From Dorea phocaeensis (GTDB taxonomy: Bacteria > Bacillota > Clostridia > Lachnospirales > Lachnospiraceae): DNA of 64,000 bases. Location: positions 372,001-436,000 of the forward strand of contig NZ_OEPZ01000001.1 of assembly GCF_900240315.1 (NCBI RefSeq). Direction: 5' to 3'. The position numbers and the translations under genes are program-made. Below are positions 1 to 7,367 of this stretch, in pieces. Positions within the stretch are counted from its first letter, which is position 1. Each line of letters opens with the position of its first letter. The notes beneath the pieces were generated by a model. It worked only from the letters and a program-made list of their open reading frames with translations, was not told the origin of the DNA and ran no database searches.

Positions 1-733
1 CCCGAAGTTCCCGGTATGTAATAACATCGATAGCCTTTGGATTCGGAATAATCCGAGGATCCGCAATTAAAAATCCAGATACATCTGTCCAGTTCTCATA
101 CATATCCGCATGCACTGCCTTTGCCACAATAGAACCTGTGATATCAGAACCACCTCTGGAGAAGGTGCGAATCTTTCCGTCCGGTCCGCTTCCGTAAAAT
201 CCTGGGATTACTGCTCTTTCCAGATTTTCAAGTCGTTTTGCCACTGCTTCGTCAGTCTTCTTATCATCAAAGTTGCCTTCTTCATCAAAAAAGATGATTT
301 CTGCAGCATCAATAAACTCAATTCCCAGATATGCCGCCATAATTTTCCCGTTCAAATATTCTCCACGGGAAGCCGCATAATCTCTTCCAATCTTTTTACT
401 GAAATTTTCTTTGATCACTTTAAAATCTTCATCCAGGGAAAGTTCAAGGGAAAGCCCCTCGATAATCTCCTGATAACGTTCTTTAATCTTCTCAATCAAA
501 TCTTCAAAAGATCTCTGGTATTCCTCACAATCATCATCGTCATTCGCTAAAATAGCCTGACCATAACAGTGATATAACATATCTGTAACTTTCGTGTCTT
601 TTGGCGTACGCTTTCCCGGTGCAGATGGAATGACATAGCGTCTCGTCTCATCTTTACGGATAATGTCTCCAACCTTCTTAAACTGCTCTGCACTTGCCAG
701 AGAACTTCCACCAAATTTTACAACTTTAATCAT
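1..733 (-). CDS. lysC: aspartate kinase, C-terminus outside window
   Basis: Phosphorylates L-aspartate, the entry step to lysine, threonine and methionine synthesis. The frame opens at ATG 733 after GGAGG and stays open to the window edge. It starts MIKVVKFGGSSLA, the amino-acid kinase nucleotide-binding motif, and about 244 residues are visible, including FSRGGSDITGS and a segment ending near a TYRELR motif, both typical of the catalytic domain. The C-terminal ACT regulatory domains lie outside the window, so feedback specificity cannot be read. A promoter-like pair at 775-803 suggests it is transcribed separately from the ybaK-type gene upstream. The leader is only about 40 bases, too short for a lysine riboswitch. 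Confidence 0.95.
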   Translation of the reverse strand, partial: MIKVVKFGGSSLASAEQFKKVGDIIRKDETRRYVIPSAPGKRTPKDTKVTDMLYHCYGQAILANDDDDCEEYQRSFEDLIEKIKERYQEIIEGLSLELSLDEDFKVIKENFSKKIGRDYAASRGEYLNGKIMAAYLGIEFIDAAEIIFFDEEGNFDDKKTDEAVAKRLENLERAVIPGFYGSGPDGKIRTFSRGGSDITGSIVAKAVHADMYENWTDVSGFLIADPRIIPNPKAIDVITYRELR

Positions 734-774
734 CTTTTGTTGCCTCCAAACTGCTGTCTTTTCTATATTTTACT

Positions 775-803
775 ATCTTACCCTATTTTTCTAACATCTG
801 CAA
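775..803 (-). promoter_or_regulatory. putative promoter of lysC
   Basis: TTGCAG (798-803) and TAAGAT (775-780) on the minus strand with a 17-base spacer, in the gap between the ybaK-type gene and lysC. Two mismatches across the hexamers, so moderate support. Confidence 0.5.
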
Positions 804-816
804 TGGAATCCCAGAT

Positions 817-1323
817 TTATATTTTAACGGCTTCGTCTGTTACGCCTTGAATGACATCTGCAAATTGTGCATTCGCCGCTTTCTGTAAATCCAGCGGACT
901 TAACGTAATCTGCATTCCACGCTTTCCTCCACTGACATGCATACTCTTAAGTTCCTTAGCCTCTTCTTGAATCACCGTCACAAACTGTTTCTTCATGCCT
1001 ATGGCGGTACAGCCGCCACGCACATACCCTGTCACCTTCGTAAGGTCTTTTAACGGAAGCATTTCCACGGACTTTTCACCGACGGCTTTCGCCGCCTTCT
1101 TAAAGTCAATTTCTTCTTCAATCGGGATAACGAACACATAATGCTCTCCGCTTTTCCCGGTTGTCACCAGCGTCTTGTATACATATTTATGTTCAAAACC
1201 AAGCTGATCCGCCACATGAATTCCGTCCATAAATTCTTCACACTCGTAAGTCTCGTATGTAAAAGGAATTTTCTGGCGTTCCAAGATACGCATAGCATTG
1301 GTTTTCAGTTCCTTTTTTCCCAT
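817..1323 (-). CDS. ybaK: Cys-tRNA(Pro)/Cys-tRNA(Cys) deacylase, YbaK/EbsC family
   Basis: A free-standing trans-editing protein that hydrolyses mischarged aminoacyl-tRNA, typically Cys-tRNA(Pro). The 168-residue product is the normal length of a single YbaK domain, and the core GGCTAIGMKK and the preceding basic segment match the family. The ATG at 1323 follows AGGTGA at a good distance; a GTG at 1332 would add three residues and is the alternative start. It sits 19 bases after the radical SAM-associated gene and is probably cotranscribed with it. A second, different deacylase of the same fold (ProX type) lies at 39113-39655. Exact substrate is inferred from the family. Confidence 0.88.
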   Translation of the reverse strand: MGKKELKTNAMRILERQKIPFTYETYECEEFMDGIHVADQLGFEHKYVYKTLVTTGKSGEHYVFVIPIEEEIDFKKAAKAVGEKSVEMLPLKDLTKVTGYVRGGCTAIGMKKQFVTVIQEEAKELKSMHVSGGKRGMQITLSPLDLQKAANAQFADVIQGVTDEAVKI

Positions 1324-1342
1324 CTGCTTCACCTGATTTCTT

Positions 1343-2110
1343 CTAATTAAATTCAGGAATTAGATTTCCCAAACTTTCCAAAGATACAAATTGCGTCATA
1401 TCCGTGTCTTTTCCATCGTTTGGATTCTTGGCATACACTTCTAATCTATGGTAATGCACAGGCGTCTCTTCTTTTGTTGTTCCCAGGAATTTAAAAAATG
1501 CCTCCATAACAAGATCCGGCTTTAAATTTTCTTCACTTCCGGCAGCTAAGAACAAATGCAGCTGCTCCCCTTCCACTTCCATCCGGTAAATAAGCGGTTT
1601 AATATCAATTTCCCGCTCTTGTTTTTTGGACTTTTTCAGCACCATAATCTGATCCAGCTTCAGGAAATTATGAACCAACCTTTCTGCGTCTCCTTTTTCT
1701 GAAAGCGCATCTCGAACAGAAATCGTTTCATAGGCCGACTTGGCAGATTTAAGAAAGCTTACTTTATATTCTGCCGCCGCCACAATCGTCATACCACTCG
1801 CTTTTTTATCTTCTGGAATCTGAACGAAGCTCACAATATCGATTCCTTCTACCATGACTGCATTCAACTGTTTTACTGCCTTTTCAGAAGAAATACTTTC
1901 TTTTAACTCAATATCCAGATACTCGCCGTCACTGGTCACTCCAACCCCAAGGGGCTGTGCAAAAGACATAATCATATGAGGACTGTAACCGCTGGTAAAT
2001 GCGATTGGAATATCCGCCCTTCTCATTGCTTTCTGAAAATAGCGCATGACATCTAAGTGCCCGATAAAACGCATGACCCCATACTTTCGGAATTTAATTC
2101 TTGCCTTCAA
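1343..2110 (-). CDS. radical SAM-associated protein, TIGR03936/DUF2344 family
   Basis: A protein of about 255 residues of the family that accompanies the B12-binding radical SAM enzyme encoded just upstream; biochemical role unknown. The start is probably TTG at 2110, because GGAGGAGG (2119-2126) lies 8 bases before it. A longer frame begins at an ATG at 2134, but its first codons encode the ribosome binding site itself. The start lies inside the end of the partner gene (17-base overlap), which suggests coupled translation. In many Clostridia this pair lies near rng and rplU; here it is followed by ybaK and lysC. The sequence opens with KARIKFRKYG and contains IGHLDVMRYFQ, characteristic of the family. 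Confidence 0.8.
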   Translation of the reverse strand: MKARIKFRKYGVMRFIGHLDVMRYFQKAMRRADIPIAFTSGYSPHMIMSFAQPLGVGVTSDGEYLDIELKESISSEKAVKQLNAVMVEGIDIVSFVQIPEDKKASGMTIVAAAEYKVSFLKSAKSAYETISVRDALSEKGDAERLVHNFLKLDQIMVLKKSKKQEREIDIKPLIYRMEVEGEQLHLFLAAGSEENLKPDLVMEAFFKFLGTTKEETPVHYHRLEVYAKNPNDGKDTDMTQFVSLESLGNLIPEFN

Positions 2111-3959
2111 TACAGACACCTCCTCCAAATACACCTACACCACAGCCGGAACATTTTTGCCGGCAGTTTGGTGTAACTTCTGCTTTCATTGCCCGATCCC
2201 ACTCTCTTCTTAAAAATGCTTTTGTTACGCCGATATCAATAAAATCCCACGGGAACAGTTCTTCTTGTCCTCGTTCTCTTTCATTGTAGAATGCAATATC
2301 AAGCCCGGTTTCTTCAAAAGCCTTCAGCCATGTCTCATAAGAAAAGTTTTCACTCCATGCATCATAAATACAGCCCATGGAGTAGGCTTTTTCAATTGCT
2401 TTTCCTACTTTTCTGTCACCTCTTGCAAAGACTCCTTCTAATACGGTAACCTCTGCATCATGCCAGTTATAGCGCAGGCTCTTGCGATTTAGCTGGTCAT
2501 TAAACGCATGCTTTACAGTAGCCGCACGTGCGATATATTCTTCATTCGTATACATTTTAGCCCATTGAAATGGCGTAAATGGTTTTGGAATAAAGAAGGA
2601 TGTACTCGTCGTGATCTGGCATTTTCCGTTTCTTTGATCCTTTGGAATCTCATAATACCGTCTGGCAACCTTGTCGGCCAATTCCGGAATTGCCCGCATA
2701 TCTTCCTCTGTTTCTGTCGGAAGTCCCAGCATAAAGTAAAGCTTCACCTTATTCCATCCGCCCTCAAAAGCCTGTCCTGCGCCGGATAAAATATCTTCCT
2801 CCGTCAGCCCTTTGTTAATAACGTTACGCATCCGCTGGGATCCAGCTTCCGGCGCAAACGTCAGACTGCTTTTTCGGATATCCTGTACCTTCTCCATCAC
2901 ATCCAGCGAAAATGCATCGATCCGAAGAGAAGGAAGAGAAATGTTAATTCCCTTTCCCTGAAATTCTTCAATCAAAAACAGTACCAGCTCTTTTAGCTGT
3001 GTATAATCACTGGAGCTAAGAGAACTCAAAGAGATCTCTTCGTGCCCTGTATTCTTCAACATTTGATAAGCATAGTATTTCAGCCTCTCTACATCCCGCT
3101 CTCTGGTAGGTCGATAAAGCATTCCAGCCTGACAGAAACGACACCCACGAATACAGCCCCGCATAATCTCCAGCACACAACGATCCTGAGTCACTTTGAT
3201 AAACGGAACTACCGGAGCCTCCGGGTAACAGGTATCCGTTACATCTAATACCATCTGCTTTTTAATTTTCTTGGGTGCACATTCCTTAACAGGATGAAAG
3301 GAAGCAAGCGTTCCATCCTCGTGATAAGAAGCTTCATAGAAAGATGGAACATAAATTCCTTCAATCTGCGCAGCTTTTTCTAAGTAGTCCTGTCTGGAAC
3401 CACCATTTTTCTTATTTTCTTTGTATGCGTCCAGGAGCTGGTCATAAACCGTCTCCCCTTCACCAATATAGAATAAATCAAAAAATTCTGCTAAAGGCTC
3501 AGGATTATAGGTACAAGGTCCTCCACCAATAACAATCGGATGCTCCTCGGTACGCTCCGATGCTTTCAACGGAATCTGACTCAAATCCAGTACCTGTAAA
3601 ATATTGGTGTAACACATCTCATACTGAATTGTAATTCCAAGAAAGTCAAAATCCTTAATTGGATCCTGTGATTCTAAAGCAAATAATGGAATCTCTTCCT
3701 CTCGCATAATCTTATCCAGGTCAAGCCATGGAGAATAGACCCTTTCACACCACACGTCTTCCCTTCTGTTGAACATATCATAGAGAATCTGAATTCCAAG
3801 ATGAGACATTCCGATCTCATACACGTCCGGAAAACACATAGCGAAGCGAATATCCACTTCTTCTTTAGCTTTCATTACGGAATTGACCTCCCCGCCGATA
3901 TACCGAGCAGGTTTCTCAATATTTAGTAATATTTCATCATTTAATGCAAGTTTTCTCAT
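2094..3959 (-). CDS. B12-binding-type radical SAM protein, TIGR03960 family
   Basis: A 621-residue radical SAM enzyme. The N-terminal third resembles a cobalamin-binding-like Rossmann region (around residues 35-170, with IGGGPCTYNPEP). The 4Fe-4S cluster motif CxxxCxxC is formed by Cys269, Cys273 and Cys276, followed by the SAM barrel. The C-terminus is Cys-rich. The reaction is not established for this family. The start is placed at ATG 3959 because AAAGGA lies just upstream; 11 more in-frame residues upstream lack a ribosome binding site. A good promoter lies at 4033-4061, so this is the first gene of the unit running through the TIGR03936 and ybaK genes. Confidence 0.85.
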   Translation of the reverse strand: MRKLALNDEILLNIEKPARYIGGEVNSVMKAKEEVDIRFAMCFPDVYEIGMSHLGIQILYDMFNRREDVWCERVYSPWLDLDKIMREEEIPLFALESQDPIKDFDFLGITIQYEMCYTNILQVLDLSQIPLKASERTEEHPIVIGGGPCTYNPEPLAEFFDLFYIGEGETVYDQLLDAYKENKKNGGSRQDYLEKAAQIEGIYVPSFYEASYHEDGTLASFHPVKECAPKKIKKQMVLDVTDTCYPEAPVVPFIKVTQDRCVLEIMRGCIRGCRFCQAGMLYRPTRERDVERLKYYAYQMLKNTGHEEISLSSLSSSDYTQLKELVLFLIEEFQGKGINISLPSLRIDAFSLDVMEKVQDIRKSSLTFAPEAGSQRMRNVINKGLTEEDILSGAGQAFEGGWNKVKLYFMLGLPTETEEDMRAIPELADKVARRYYEIPKDQRNGKCQITTSTSFFIPKPFTPFQWAKMYTNEEYIARAATVKHAFNDQLNRKSLRYNWHDAEVTVLEGVFARGDRKVGKAIEKAYSMGCIYDAWSENFSYETWLKAFEETGLDIAFYNERERGQEELFPWDFIDIGVTKAFLRREWDRAMKAEVTPNCRQKCSGCGVGVFGGGVCIEGKN

Positions 3960-4032
3960 ATATTTCCTTTCTGCTTTTTGCATATATTTCACAAATATCT
4001 GCTATGTGATTAAACTTCATCCAATCTACACT

Positions 4033-4061
4033 ATTATATACATTTTAGGGAAGAACTTCAA
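4033..4061 (-). promoter_or_regulatory. putative promoter of the radical SAM operon
   Basis: TTGAAG (4056-4061), a 17-base spacer and TATAAT (4033-4038) on the minus strand, about 75 bases upstream of the ATG at 3959. Confidence 0.7.
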
Positions 4062-4096
4062 GCAAATATCTTTCGGCAAACTATGTATTTTCAGAT

Positions 4097-4144
4097 AAAA
4101 AACACGAAAGCAAAAATCTACTCAGATTCTTACTCTCGTGTTTT
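4097..4144 (-). terminator. intrinsic terminator closing the pilus operon
   Basis: Outer arms AAAACACGA and TCGTGTTTT enclose a second small hairpin (AATCT/AGATT), and the transcript ends in a run of T residues. It begins about 30 bases after the stop of the small pilin gene and separates the pilus operon from the radical SAM promoter. Confidence 0.8.
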
Positions 4145-4175
4145 AATACCTGTTGAAACAGCTTTATACTAATCC

Positions 4176-4871
4176 CTAGCGCCCCTTCTTTCCAGCAAAC
4201 ATTACGATTCCTGCACATCCGAACAGTATCCATACATAGAACCAGATATTGTTTTCATCTCCAGTCTTCGCGCCATTCTCTTTCTTGTTTTCCGGCTCCT
4301 CCTGCGGTGGAACCGGTTCTTGCGGCTTCGTTTCATTTTCAACCCATTCGTTTTTCGGTTCTACTGTCACATCATAACGAACATTTCCGTTCTCATCTAC
4401 TTCTGGAATAAATACCAGAAAAGGAGCTGAATGAAACAATCCATTATCATGGGACACTTCCCCCCTTGGAACACACAAATACATGCCTTCCGTTAAGTTC
4501 CGAAAGAGCACCCGTCCATTGCTTCCGGTGGTTCTACTCTCTCCCACCAGGTTTTCTTTCACCGTAAAGTTATATAACTGCTCTGCCACCTTTCTCTGTC
4601 CAGAAGAACTCATATCCGTCAGGTCTACTCCTGATACTTCAAAAGCGCCCTGCAGTTTCCATTCGTTTTCTATTTTCTTTCCTGCTTCGTACAAAGAAAA
4701 TTCAGCTCCGGATAATACCGCCTGATTCCCTTGCGGCGTAATTCCATGATAATATATCGTTAATGAACCTGTTCTTTCAGAAGCAAACGCATCTTGAGGA
4801 ATTACCAAACAAGTCAATGCAAACATACATGCGGTCAAAAAAGCGCCAATCTTTCTTACTTTTTTCTTCAT
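4176..4871 (-). CDS. small pilin/wall-anchored surface protein with atypical sorting signal
   Basis: A 231-residue exported protein, probably the minor or basal subunit of the pilus. It has an N-terminal signal peptide (KKKVRKIGAF then a hydrophobic stretch ending near DAFAS), a pilin-like beta-rich domain with SLTIYYHG and LSGAEFSLYE, the start of a Cna-B/SpaA-type fold, and a Pro/Glu-rich stalk near residues 165-195. The C-terminus is AKTGDEN, a membrane segment, then KKGR. This is a sorting signal, but AKTGD replaces LPXTG, so a different sortase may attach it. The start ATG overlaps the sortase stop as ATGA, with GAGGAG upstream, so translation is probably coupled. Confidence 0.82.
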   Translation of the reverse strand: MKKKVRKIGAFLTACMFALTCLVIPQDAFASERTGSLTIYYHGITPQGNQAVLSGAEFSLYEAGKKIENEWKLQGAFEVSGVDLTDMSSSGQRKVAEQLYNFTVKENLVGESRTTGSNGRVLFRNLTEGMYLCVPRGEVSHDNGLFHSAPFLVFIPEVDENGNVRYDVTVEPKNEWVENETKPQEPVPPQEEPENKKENGAKTGDENNIWFYVWILFGCAGIVMFAGKKGR

Positions 4872-5749
4872 CTTCTCTTTCTCCTCATCTCTTCTCGGAT
4901 CTCCTTCTTTCTCCATAGCTTATAAATCACAAACACTAAGAGTAAAATACCAATTGCCAGCAATAAAATCTTCACTTGGAACGGAAGCTTCGGTGCAACC
5001 TTTTTATCCGGCACCTGCCGAATGGCTTCTTCATAAGGAATTCTCGTACCTCTGACCAGGAGTCTGTGGGTATTGACTGCATATGGCGTACACGTCACCA
5101 AAGTAGCATAGTCCTCTCCCGGCATGATCGTAAGCGCCTTTGTATTTTCCGGCTCCACTGTAAGAATCTGATCCACCTGGTACGCAAGCGTCTCTCCAAG
5201 AACCTTAATGTAAAAGATATCTCCCTCTTTTAGCTTATCTAGATCCGTGAACAAAAGCTTAGACGGAAGTCCCCGATGCCCTGTCAGGACAGTATGTGTA
5301 CTTTCTCCGCCTACCGGCAAAGACGTTCCTTCAAAATGACCTATCCCCGACTGCAGCACCTTCTCTTCTGTGCCGTGATAAATGGGCAGCTCCACTTCCA
5401 GCTTTGGAATTCTGATATACCCCATCATTCCTGCCGCATTTGTATTCAGCAGACTTTGGTATCTTTCATCTACTTCCTTTTTAATCGGTGAAAAGGGATC
5501 CAGCAATTCAATATTGCCCAGTAGTTCCTGATTATACTGTCTTGCCGCCTCCAGCATCGCTTGCTTCTCTCTTTCTCTTAACCGCACCGCATTTTCATCA
5601 TAGGATGAAATCACTCTGGCGCTGTTTTTTTCATATAAATAATTACTGACTGTCGGATATAACAGTACGGAGAATGCAATAATAAGTCCAATTACACGGA
5701 AAATATCTCCAATATAAAATTTTTTCTTCTGTGTCTTTTTTTTACGCAT
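4868..5749 (-). CDS. class C (pilin-polymerising) sortase
   Basis: A membrane transpeptidase that cleaves pilin sorting signals and joins subunits through lysine side chains. Of 293 residues, a membrane segment spans about 12-31 and a second one about 257-275, the class C topology. The lid motif DPF is at 84-86. Catalytic residues are His158 in TGHRG, Cys220 in TLVTC and Arg229 in NTHRL. The start is set at ATG 5749, preceded by GGGAG; a longer frame to 5812 would run through the intercistronic hairpin and has no ribosome binding site. It is the only sortase in the locus and lies between the two pilin genes. Confidence 0.93.
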   Translation of the reverse strand: MRKKKTQKKKFYIGDIFRVIGLIIAFSVLLYPTVSNYLYEKNSARVISSYDENAVRLREREKQAMLEAARQYNQELLGNIELLDPFSPIKKEVDERYQSLLNTNAAGMMGYIRIPKLEVELPIYHGTEEKVLQSGIGHFEGTSLPVGGESTHTVLTGHRGLPSKLLFTDLDKLKEGDIFYIKVLGETLAYQVDQILTVEPENTKALTIMPGEDYATLVTCTPYAVNTHRLLVRGTRIPYEEAIRQVPDKKVAPKLPFQVKILLLAIGILLLVFVIYKLWRKKEIREEMRRKRR

Positions 5750-5778
5750 GCTTATTCCATTCTCCCTGCTGTTATAAA

Positions 5779-5818
5779 GAATGGGAAGACTGCCCGAAGA
5801 CAGTCCCCTCATCCATTC
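5779..5818 (-). terminator. intercistronic hairpin between pilin and sortase genes
   Basis: GAATGG and CCATTC form the base and GGGGACTG/CAGTC-CCC the upper stem. It lies 18 bases after the major pilin stop. No strong T-run follows (only TTTAT), so it may be a leaky terminator or a processing or stability element rather than a full stop. Confidence 0.5.
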
Positions 5819-5835
5819 GTCAAAATAATTACTAA

Positions 5836-7344
5836 TTAAGCACGTTTTCTTCTGCTGATTACAAAGCTTGCTGCAATGATAAGTACAAGTGCAATACCTA
5901 CAACGGTAAACAGAATAGTACCCATACCACCTGTTCCCGGAAGGATGGTACCTGTGGTGTTTTCAACATCGATGATTTTATCATCTTCTGGAACGTTATC
6001 TTTAGATACAGTCCACTTCAATTCGTTCTCTCCATCCTGTGTAATGGTTATCTTGATTGGAGCTGTCAGCTTATTGTAACCTGCCGGAGCCTCTTTCTCC
6101 ACTAACCAGTAAGTTCCAGCCTTAAGACCATTCAGATGTAAGTTATATCCGGCAGATACTTCCGTTTTCTTCGTAACCATATCCATGTTTGATTCTGTAT
6201 TCTGATTTTCAGCTACTGTATAGCTTCCGTTAGAACCGGTTACCTTGATCGCATTATCGTTGGCTGCTTTTGCATCCCCTTCGTTTTTATATAAGCGGAA
6301 CTTTGCACCTTCCAGCAGCGTACCTTTCGTATCGGTTTTCTCAATATCTAACGGATAAGTCGGTGTTGTAACTACCACTGGATTTCCTTTAGTCGTATCA
6401 TTCGAATTGTTGCCATACTCTAATTCAGCTTTATTGTTTGTCTGTACTACCGCATTTTGATTTACTTTTGCATAATAGGTTACTGTAAATCCCGTTCCTT
6501 TGTGTACCTGATTGTCTCTGATCCACTGGGATAAATTCAACTCCATTGTGCGGTTACCCTCTCCGCTTAATGTAGCATTCTGTGTAGTAGCGTTCTGTGT
6601 ATCAATCTGTACAGATACCGGATATGCAACAGGAGCATCTACTGCTGTACCGTCTGTATCTTTCACAAAATCAAGACCTTTTGTTAATGTATCGTGGATT
6701 TTGTATGTATAGTCGTCCGCATATCCTGTTGTATCAGGGATTGTACCTGTAATTGTATAAGTTACAACCTGTCCGATTTCAACCGTTGCTGTATTTGCTG
6801 TTTTCGCAATGCTCGGAGCCTCGCCTTTTAAATTAACTGTTTCTTCCAGCGCATCTACAGATACAAGAGATGACTGGATTTCTTTTGTTCCTGTTTGATA
6901 TACAAGGTAGTAACCGTAGTCTAAACCTTCAAACTTATGACTCTCAACCTTGCCTAATTTTCCAGAAGTTACAGTTTCTGCTGTTCCTTCTGTCAATGCA
7001 GCTGCTGTAAAGTCATCTGCAAACTTCTGGATGTCAGTAGAATTTGCTGTATATGTAGTAAGTTTCTCGTATAATGCTTTGCTTGTTGACTCAGCTGGTA
7101 ATCCTAATGCAGCTGCAATTGCAGTTTTATAAGTTTCATTCACTGTGTAAGCGTACTTATCCCCGCTTACAGTCAGATCAAAGAGTTTATAGACTTTGAT
7201 TGTCTGTCCCTCTAATGTGTTGTTGGCATTGACTTTTACTGTCAAGTTTCCCGTTTGTGTTCCTGCCGCAAAGGCTGTTGTTGTCATTGCCAAAGTCATA
7301 ATGACTGTCAGTAAGACTGCCAGCATGTGTTTCGTTTTTTTCAT
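5836..7344 (-). CDS. major pilin subunit, isopeptide-forming, LPXTG-anchored
   Basis: A 502-residue shaft pilin of the SpaH/EbpB-like Gram-positive type. It has a signal peptide (residues 1-27, ending AFAAG), an N-terminal domain, a middle domain opening near GEAPSIAKTA, and a C-terminal Cna-B-like domain with LDIEKTD and GAKFRLYKNEG. The E-box YWLVEKEAPAGY supplies the Glu that helps form intramolecular isopeptide bonds. Lys in TPTYPLDIEK lies where a pilin-motif-like region is expected, but a clear YPK is missing. LPGTG is at 468-472, followed by a membrane anchor and RRKRA. A good AAGGAG precedes the ATG. It lies 23 bases after the giant tip gene and upstream of the sortase. Confidence 0.93.
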   Translation of the reverse strand: MKKTKHMLAVLLTVIMTLAMTTTAFAAGTQTGNLTVKVNANNTLEGQTIKVYKLFDLTVSGDKYAYTVNETYKTAIAAALGLPAESTSKALYEKLTTYTANSTDIQKFADDFTAAALTEGTAETVTSGKLGKVESHKFEGLDYGYYLVYQTGTKEIQSSLVSVDALEETVNLKGEAPSIAKTANTATVEIGQVVTYTITGTIPDTTGYADDYTYKIHDTLTKGLDFVKDTDGTAVDAPVAYPVSVQIDTQNATTQNATLSGEGNRTMELNLSQWIRDNQVHKGTGFTVTYYAKVNQNAVVQTNNKAELEYGNNSNDTTKGNPVVVTTPTYPLDIEKTDTKGTLLEGAKFRLYKNEGDAKAANDNAIKVTGSNGSYTVAENQNTESNMDMVTKKTEVSAGYNLHLNGLKAGTYWLVEKEAPAGYNKLTAPIKITITQDGENELKWTVSKDNVPEDDKIIDVENTTGTILPGTGGMGTILFTVVGIALVLIIAASFVISRRKRA

Positions 7345-7367
7345 TTGTTCTCTCTCCTTTTTATTGA

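Noticed and set aside
734-774. Lysine riboswitch before lysC
   Set aside because: The leader is about 40 bases, far shorter than the riboswitch.
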